Position numbers and translations under genes: made by a program
Source: an uncultured Clostridia bacterium
GTDB lineage: Bacteria; Bacillota; Clostridia; Christensenellales; Borkfalkiaceae
Direction: 5' to 3'
DNA: 9,473 nucleotides
Assembly: GCA_945835865.1 (NCBI GenBank)
Contig: CAMAJQ010000013.1
Coordinates: forward strand, 1-9,473
Shown here: positions 5,664 to 9,473 of the stretch, one piece after another
Layout of the letters: every line of letters starts with the position of its first letter
Position numbering within the stretch: the first letter of the stretch is position 1
Notes under the pieces: generated by a model
Told to the model about the DNA's origin: nothing
What the model saw: the letters and a program-made list of their open reading frames with translations, nothing else
The model's database searches: none

Positions 5664-6473
5664 TCAAAGGCTTTGAAGCACTTCGTTAAAGCTTCCGAGA
5701 ATAAAATCGGGGCGATCGGGATAATTTTTCATATTCTCCCGCGTCGTCTCTCCGCTCAACACGAGCAAAGTGCGGAATCCGCAGGCGTTGCCGAAGCGGA
5801 TATCCGTGTTCATGCGGTCTCCCGTCATGATGAATTTCTTCCTGACGTCATCGCCGTCCCGACCGCACAGCCGTCGTACGAGCCGGTCTCCCATGCCCGG
5901 AAAGGGCTTTCCGACGATTTCATCCGGGCGCCTGCCCGTCGACGCTTCGACGAGGGCGATAAACGAACCGACGTCCGGCACCGAAGCCTTCGGGGCGGGA
6001 CAGTTCAGATCGGGATGGGTCGCGACGTAATACGCCCCTTTTCTGAGAAAATACGTCAGTTTGCAGAGTTTATCGTAATTCAACCCCGTATCGTAGGCGA
6101 GAACGACGATATCCGGATCCTCCTCGGTCAAAGCGATCCCGTGCGCGAGGAATTCCTTTTGCAGAGATTCCGTCCCCACGAGGTAAACCCGCTTACCGGC
6201 AAAGCGTTCGCAAACGGTCTCCGCCGTCGCAACGCCCGAGGTGTATACCTCGTCCCCCTCTCCCCACAAACCGATCCGCACGAGTTTCGCGCGGTAATCC
6301 TCCACGCTTCTGGAAGAATTGTTCGTGAGATAGACGAGTTTTTTCCCTTTGTTCCGCAGTGCGGCGAGGGTCGCCGCCATATCGCCGATCGGCTCGTCCC
6401 CGACGTACAGGGTCCCGTCCATATCGAGAAGGAAATATTCCGCTTCCTTCAAAGCGTCGGAAAGCGCAGCCAT
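5664..6473 (-). CDS. HAD-IIA family phosphatase (NagD/AraL-like), 269 aa
   Basis: All four haloacid-dehalogenase motifs are present. Motif I is LLDMDGTLY (nucleophile Asp17, acid/base Asp19), motif II is YLTNNSSR (Thr50), the motif III lysine is in VGKPFPG (Lys189), and motif IV is TGDRMNTDI (Asp219, Asp224). The large C2 cap between motifs II and III (about residues 75-185, including ATHPDLNCPA) marks class IIA, the NagD/AraL/4-nitrophenylphosphatase/phosphoglycolate phosphatase type. These are cytosolic, fairly promiscuous hydrolases of sugar and nucleotide phosphates. Its ATG shares one base with the TAA of the dehydrogenase gene (TAATG), so translation is probably coupled. With a dehydrogenase before and a kinase after, a role in clearing stray sugar phosphates, as proposed for AraL, is plausible but inferred. 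Confidence 0.94.
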   Translation of the reverse strand: MAALSDALKEAEYFLLDMDGTLYVGDEPIGDMAATLAALRNKGKKLVYLTNNSSRSVEDYRAKLVRIGLWGEGDEVYTSGVATAETVCERFAGKRVYLVGTESLQKEFLAHGIALTEEDPDIVVLAYDTGLNYDKLCKLTYFLRKGAYYVATHPDLNCPAPKASVPDVGSFIALVEASTGRRPDEIVGKPFPGMGDRLVRRLCGRDGDDVRKKFIMTGDRMNTDIRFGNACGFRTLLVLSGETTRENMKNYPDRPDFILGSFNEVLQSL

Positions 6474-7618
6474 TACCAGATCGCCTTATAGATTTCCACG
6501 ACGTCCTGACGGGTCGGTCTGCGCGGGTTTGTCGCGGTACATCTGTCTTCCAGCGCGCGTTCCGCCATCTCGTCGATCGCCGCCATATAATCCCCTTCCC
6601 CGACCACGTTGAGTTCGGAAACGTGAAGAGGAATGGACATTTCGCGCAGAAGGAACTGGACGTAACTGACGAGCGCGCGGATGGTCGTGACTTCGTTCAG
6701 GTTGGAAACGCCGAGGATCCTCGCGAGGTTGCAATACTTTCTCACACAGGGGGGATAGGTCGACTTGCTCTTGCTGAAAATGTTGATCTCGCTGTTATAT
6801 TCTATGATATGGGGCAACAAAATGGCATTCGCTCTGCCGTGCGGGATATGGAACATCGCGCCGAGCTGATGCGCCATGCCGTGATTGAGCCCGAGCGAAG
6901 AAGAATTGAACGCGAGCCCCGCCAGACAGGACGCGATATGCACCTTTCGTCTCGCGTGGGAGTCGTTGTTATCGTTGTACGAACGGAGCAGGAACTGTCC
7001 GCAGATCTCCACCGCTTTTTCCGCAAGCGCGCCCGAAAACTCGTTGTTGTTCAGGGAAACGTAGGCTTCCATCGCGTGCGTCACGACGTCCATGCCCGTA
7101 TCCGCCGTAATGCTTTTGGGAACGCTTTTGACGAGGACTTCGTCGAGAATGGCTTCTTCGGGAGTCATGTCGTCGGAGATCAGCGGGATTTTCACGTTGT
7201 GCGCCGTATCGGAAATGACCGCGAAAGAGGTCACTTCGCTGCCCGTTCCCGATGTGGTGGGTACGCAGATGAGTTCGGGGCGGTAGGACGAATCGATCCT
7301 CCCGGCAAACTTGCGGATGGCTTTGGACGTATCCATTGCCGAGCCGCCGCCCACGGCGACGATATAATTTCCCTTGCACGCGAGGGCTTCCTTGACGCCC
7401 TCGATCACCACTTCCAGCGGAGGATCCGCCACGACCTTGGAAAAGACCGCGTAGGAAATGCCGTTCTTCTTCAGGGGCTCGGTCACGTAATCGATCAGCC
7501 CGCTTGAAACGGTAAAGGGATCGGCGACGAGAAACACGCGGTCGGTTTTCAGATCGCCGAGACGGGCGAGCGCGTTTTCGCCGAAATATATTTTGGTTTT
7601 GACTTCAAATTCTTTCAT
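6473..7618 (-). CDS. Iron-containing alcohol dehydrogenase, PduQ/FucO-like, 381 aa
   Basis: Group III (iron-dependent) alcohol dehydrogenase of full length. The nucleotide site is GGGSAMDTSK (residues 90-99). By alignment with FucO the metal ligands are Asp177 and His181 (in GMDVVTHAMEAY), His246 (LNHGMAHQLG) and His260 (HIPHGRANA), all present. Asp33 in LVADPFT sits where FucO has the aspartate that favours NAD over NADP. The text runs especially close to propanol dehydrogenases of the PduQ type (PTTSGTGSEVTSFAVISD, ITADTGMDVVTHAMEAYVS, TNPRRP). Likely reaction: NADH-dependent reduction of an aldehyde such as propanal or L-lactaldehyde. The nearby rhamnose isomerase supports lactaldehyde to 1,2-propanediol, but this is inference. 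It starts 36 nt after the 61-aa gene. The ribosome site (CAGGTAG) is modest, and a CGCG-T8-CGCG stem-loop precedes it. Confidence 0.95.
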   Translation of the reverse strand: MKEFEVKTKIYFGENALARLGDLKTDRVFLVADPFTVSSGLIDYVTEPLKKNGISYAVFSKVVADPPLEVVIEGVKEALACKGNYIVAVGGGSAMDTSKAIRKFAGRIDSSYRPELICVPTTSGTGSEVTSFAVISDTAHNVKIPLISDDMTPEEAILDEVLVKSVPKSITADTGMDVVTHAMEAYVSLNNNEFSGALAEKAVEICGQFLLRSYNDNNDSHARRKVHIASCLAGLAFNSSSLGLNHGMAHQLGAMFHIPHGRANAILLPHIIEYNSEINIFSKSKSTYPPCVRKYCNLARILGVSNLNEVTTIRALVSYVQFLLREMSIPLHVSELNVVGEGDYMAAIDEMAERALEDRCTATNPRRPTRQDVVEIYKAIW

Positions 7619-7654
7619 AATCTACCTGTCGCGAAAAAAAACGCGGGATAGCGG

Positions 7655-7840
7655 TCAGTCCGCCGCGGTCTCGTACATAAAGATGTGGAATCTGCTTTCC
7701 TCGATCTTCTTCATGAACATTTCTTTTGCTTTTTTCAAAGCGTCGGCGATACAGTCTGCCGCCACTCTGACCCGGACGATCCGATCGCTCTTCGCGGGTT
7801 GTCTTTCGTCCTTCATCAGACAGTAAACTTTGTATTCCAT
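7655..7840 (-). CDS. Small hypothetical protein, 61 aa, first gene of the dehydrogenase operon
   Basis: Not recognised. ATG 7840 follows AAGGAG (7847-7852) by 6 nt, one of the best ribosome sites in the window, and a near-perfect promoter lies 45 nt upstream, so it is very likely translated. The sequence reads as strand-strand-helix-strand: YKVYCLMK, DRIVRVRVAADCIADALKKA, KEMFMKKIEESRF, HIFMYETAAD. The pattern V-x-V-x-A followed by a Lys-rich amphipathic helix resembles small ferredoxin-like or regulatory alpha/beta domains. There is no signal peptide or membrane span, and two cysteines (7, 30). A partner or modulator of the downstream enzymes is possible. The protein could also be unrelated and only share the promoter. 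Confidence 0.78.
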   Translation of the reverse strand: MEYKVYCLMKDERQPAKSDRIVRVRVAADCIADALKKAKEMFMKKIEESRFHIFMYETAAD

Positions 7841-7884
7841 ATGCCTCTCCTTCCGGATATCCGATGCGAAGATTTTCCTGTTTT

Positions 7885-7913
7885 ATTATAGCAAATCGCG
7901 GAGGGAAAGTCAA
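7885..7913 (-). promoter_or_regulatory. Sigma-A-type promoter of the 61-aa/dehydrogenase/HAD/kinase operon
   Basis: On the minus strand, -35 TTGACT (7908-7913), a 17-bp spacer, and -10 TATAAT (7885-7890). The expected start is near 7878, giving a leader of about 38 nt. It sits about 15 bp downstream of the rhaA terminator U-tract, so the two units are transcribed independently. Confidence 0.9.
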
Positions 7914-7928
7914 CGATCGGAAAGGGAT

Positions 7929-7972
7929 AAAAAGACGGGCGGACGAAAAACGGGTGGTTTTTCGTCTGCCCG
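7929..7972 (-). terminator. Intrinsic terminator of rhaA
   Basis: Arms 7936-7951 and 7957-7972 form a 16-bp stem with one G:U pair and a 5-nt loop. Read on the minus strand, the stem is followed by TCTTTTTA (T-run at 7929-7933). It begins 34 nt after the rhaA stop. On the plus strand no T-tract follows. Confidence 0.9.
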
Positions 7973-8006
7973 ACACAAAAACGACAATTATTTTACCGAT
8001 CTGCAA

Positions 8007-9269
8007 TTATTTTCTCTGCGAAAGTACTTCCTTTTCGTATTTCTTGACGTCCTCGAACCATTCGAGACCCGTTCCGACCCCTTTCTGCGCGCAGTAATAG
8101 TCCCAGACGAGACCGACGGGCGCGGTTTTGAATTCCTGCGAAACGGCAAGGCGGGAGGTATAATCCCCTTCGGCTTCCATTTTCTTGAGACAATCGACCG
8201 GAGTGAGAAGAGAAGCGAGAATGGCTTTTCTCGTGTTGCGCAGACCCGTCAGCCAGGCGGCGACGCGGTTGATGGAGGCGTCGAAATAATCCGTCGCGAT
8301 ATAGGTCGCTTCGAGTTTGCCGAGGCGTACGAGTTCGTCCGTGATCGCCTTCAGTTCGTCGTCGTAGCAGACGACGTGATCGCTGTCCCATCTGACGGGA
8401 CGGGAAACGTGAAGCAGGCAGTGATCGGCAAACGCATAGACCGCGCCGAGTTTCGCCGAAACGACTTCCGTCGGGTGATAGTGCCCGCAGTCAAGGGTGA
8501 GCATAATGTGGTCGCTGTGTTTCTGCATGACGTAACCCATGCAGAACTCGTGCGAGCCGACCGTATAACTTTCCAGACCGATTCCGAAGACTTTGGATTC
8601 GATGCCGTCCATCACGTTCTTCACGTTTTCGGTGGCGGCGAAGATCTGATCGTAAGAATCCTTCAGGCGGAGTCTCGGGGACAGGGTGTCGATGGGGAAT
8701 TCCTTGTCTCCGTCGGGCGTCCAGTGGTTGATGACGCAGGTCTTACCCGTCTTTTCGGCAAAATAACCGCCGATCTTACGGCAGCGGATGCCGTGTTCGA
8801 TCCAGAATTTTCTCACGTTTTCATCGCTTGCCGAAAGCGTTCCGCGATCGGACAACGGATGCGAAAAATACGTGGGGTTGAAGTCGATGCCGAGGCCGTT
8901 CTTCACCGCCCAGTCCGCCCATTTGGCGAAATGTTCGGGTTCGATCTCGTTTCTGTCGACGAAATTGTCCGCCTCGAGATAGCTGGCGTGAATGTTGATC
9001 TTCTTTTCCCCGGGAAGATGTTTGAGAACGACGTCGAGATCGGCGCGGAGTTCCTCGGGCGTTCTCGCCTTGCCGGGATAATTGCCCGTTGTCTGAATGC
9101 CGCCGCTCAGCGCGCCCGCTTTCTTTTCAAACCCCACGACGTCGTCTCCCTGCCAGCAGTGGACGGACAGGGGGATGGAATCGCAGACGGCGATCGCCTT
9201 GTCGACGTCCACGCCGTATGCGGCGTAATACTCTTTGGCTACCTCGTAACCCTTCGTGATCTGATCCAT
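8007..9269 (-). CDS. rhaA: L-rhamnose isomerase, 420 aa
   Basis: Cytosolic metal-dependent aldose-ketose isomerase converting L-rhamnose to L-rhamnulose, the first step of rhamnose catabolism. Length matches the family (E. coli 419). Diagnostic stretches are LSVHCWQGDDVVGFE (35-48), GGIQTTGNYPGKA (56-68), INIHASYLE (91-99), GLESYTVGSHEF (231-242), LTLDCGHYHPTEV (257-269), LLHVSRPVRWDSDHVV (285-300), YFDASINRVAAW (328-339) and the C-terminal YEKEVLSQR. Metal and substrate residues of the barrel are kept: Glu233, Asp260, His263, His287, Asp295, Asp297, Asp327. ATG 9269 follows GGAG (9276-9279) by 6 nt. The gene has its own promoter and terminator, so it is monocistronic, with an AraC-type regulator gene ending just upstream. 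Kinase and aldolase partners (rhaB, rhaD) are not in the window. Confidence 0.98.
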   Translation of the reverse strand: MDQITKGYEVAKEYYAAYGVDVDKAIAVCDSIPLSVHCWQGDDVVGFEKKAGALSGGIQTTGNYPGKARTPEELRADLDVVLKHLPGEKKINIHASYLEADNFVDRNEIEPEHFAKWADWAVKNGLGIDFNPTYFSHPLSDRGTLSASDENVRKFWIEHGIRCRKIGGYFAEKTGKTCVINHWTPDGDKEFPIDTLSPRLRLKDSYDQIFAATENVKNVMDGIESKVFGIGLESYTVGSHEFCMGYVMQKHSDHIMLTLDCGHYHPTEVVSAKLGAVYAFADHCLLHVSRPVRWDSDHVVCYDDELKAITDELVRLGKLEATYIATDYFDASINRVAAWLTGLRNTRKAILASLLTPVDCLKKMEAEGDYTSRLAVSQEFKTAPVGLVWDYYCAQKGVGTGLEWFEDVKKYEKEVLSQRK

Positions 9270-9363
9270 TTTTTTCTCCGCGGGCTCCGCCTCTGATTTT
9301 TCGCCCTGCGGCGTCCTGCGTTTTTCTCAGAAAACGCTTCCGGGCGAGCGGACGAGCCCTATC
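9270..9363 (-). promoter_or_regulatory. Structured leader of rhaA with a palindrome (possible operator or mRNA fold)
   Basis: The leader of about 94 nt contains an inverted repeat, GCGTTTT (9318-9324) and AAAACGC (9331-9337) with a 6-nt centre, about 26-45 nt downstream of the predicted start. The half AAAACGCTTCC loosely resembles a catabolite-response (CcpA) core, and a site here would act as a roadblock. Separately, the 5' end of the message (GGGCTC...CCGC, 9348-9359) can pair with GCGGAGCCC (9282-9290), which sits directly before the GGAG ribosome site. Neither is proven. It matches no riboswitch class I know. Confidence 0.4.
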
Positions 9364-9369
9364 GTCTTT

Positions 9370-9398
9370 ATTATACACGATTCCGCCCTGATTTGCAA
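9370..9398 (-). promoter_or_regulatory. Sigma-A-type promoter of rhaA
   Basis: On the minus strand, -35 TTGCAA (9393-9398), a 17-bp spacer, and -10 TATAAT (9370-9375). It lies only 19 bp after the stop of the AraC-type gene, so any activator site upstream of -35 would have to overlap that gene's 3' end. Confidence 0.82.
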
Positions 9399-9417
9399 CG
9401 ACGGATGACGTTTATTT

Positions 9418-9473
9418 TTACGACCGTTTTTTCCTTCTGTATTCCTTCGGAGAACACCCGTACGCCTCCCGGA
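9418..9473 (-). CDS. AraC-family transcriptional regulator, last 17 codons only
   Basis: The minus strand reads REAYGCSPKEYRRKKRS and then TAA (9418-9420). The pattern [FR]-x-x-x-G-x-[ST]-P-x-[EQ]-[YF]-R is the hallmark end of the second helix-turn-helix of AraC/XylS regulators. Everything upstream is outside the window. Its place immediately before rhaA, on the same strand, makes it the obvious candidate for rhamnose-responsive control (RhaS/RhaR-like), but the ligand cannot be judged from this fragment. Confidence 0.85.
   Translation of the reverse strand, partial: REAYGCSPKEYRRKKRS

Noticed and set aside
6359..7507. A 382-codon plus-strand frame opposite the iron dehydrogenase, and a 272-codon one opposite the HAD gene
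   Set aside because: Both are shadows of strongly recognised minus-strand enzymes, with no ribosome sites and biased Arg/Asp/Val composition.
7830..9296. A 488-codon open frame on the plus strand opposite rhaA
   Set aside because: It mirrors rhaA, whose identity is certain from family motifs. Its product has no recognisable features, and such antisense frames are common in genes with this codon bias.

Overview
The window looks like a chromosomal segment of a moderately GC-rich Bacillota (Clostridia-type) bacterium. Supporting this are a ruvX-DUF1292 gene pair of the Firmicutes kind, strong AGGAGG-type ribosome sites, housekeeping promoters with 17-bp spacers, and tiny Lys/Asn-rich and 'GSYTG'-type proteins of a sort I associate with Clostridia. 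I cannot place it more finely without a search. Most genes lie on the minus strand. I see no tRNA, rRNA, CRISPR array or insertion sequence.

Layout from low to high coordinates. (1) Positions 1-1836, minus: an exported helical protein of unknown function with its own promoter, followed by guaA (GMP synthase), whose 3' end is cut by the window edge. (2) Positions 1970-3073, plus: a divergent orphan lipoprotein, then two overlooked micro-genes of 35 and 43 codons, ending at a strong hairpin that also serves the convergent genes. (3) Positions 3199-4029, minus: ruvX (TTG start, strong promoter) and a DUF1292 protein with an unusual duplicated cysteine-rich tail. (4) Positions 4312-4494, plus: a 60-residue single-pass membrane protein with a strong terminator. 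(5) Positions 4693-7840, minus: an apparent four-gene operon from one near-consensus promoter, encoding a 61-residue protein, a PduQ/FucO-type iron alcohol dehydrogenase, a NagD/AraL-type HAD phosphatase and a uridine-kinase-like P-loop kinase. (6) Positions 8007-9269, minus: L-rhamnose isomerase (rhaA), with its own promoter, a structured leader and a terminator. (7) Positions 9418-9473, minus: the last 17 codons of an AraC-family regulator.

The right half is probably a deoxy-sugar catabolism neighbourhood. RhaA starts rhamnose breakdown, which ends in L-lactaldehyde, and the iron dehydrogenase next door could reduce lactaldehyde or act on propanal/propanol. The AraC fragment immediately upstream of rhaA is a natural candidate regulator. 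How the HAD phosphatase and the kinase fit is open, and their co-transcription with the dehydrogenase is the most interesting metabolic question here. No wholly new defence or mobile system is evident. The best leads for novelty are the micro-genes, the DUF1292 cysteine tail, the dehydrogenase-phosphatase-kinase operon and the rhaA leader.
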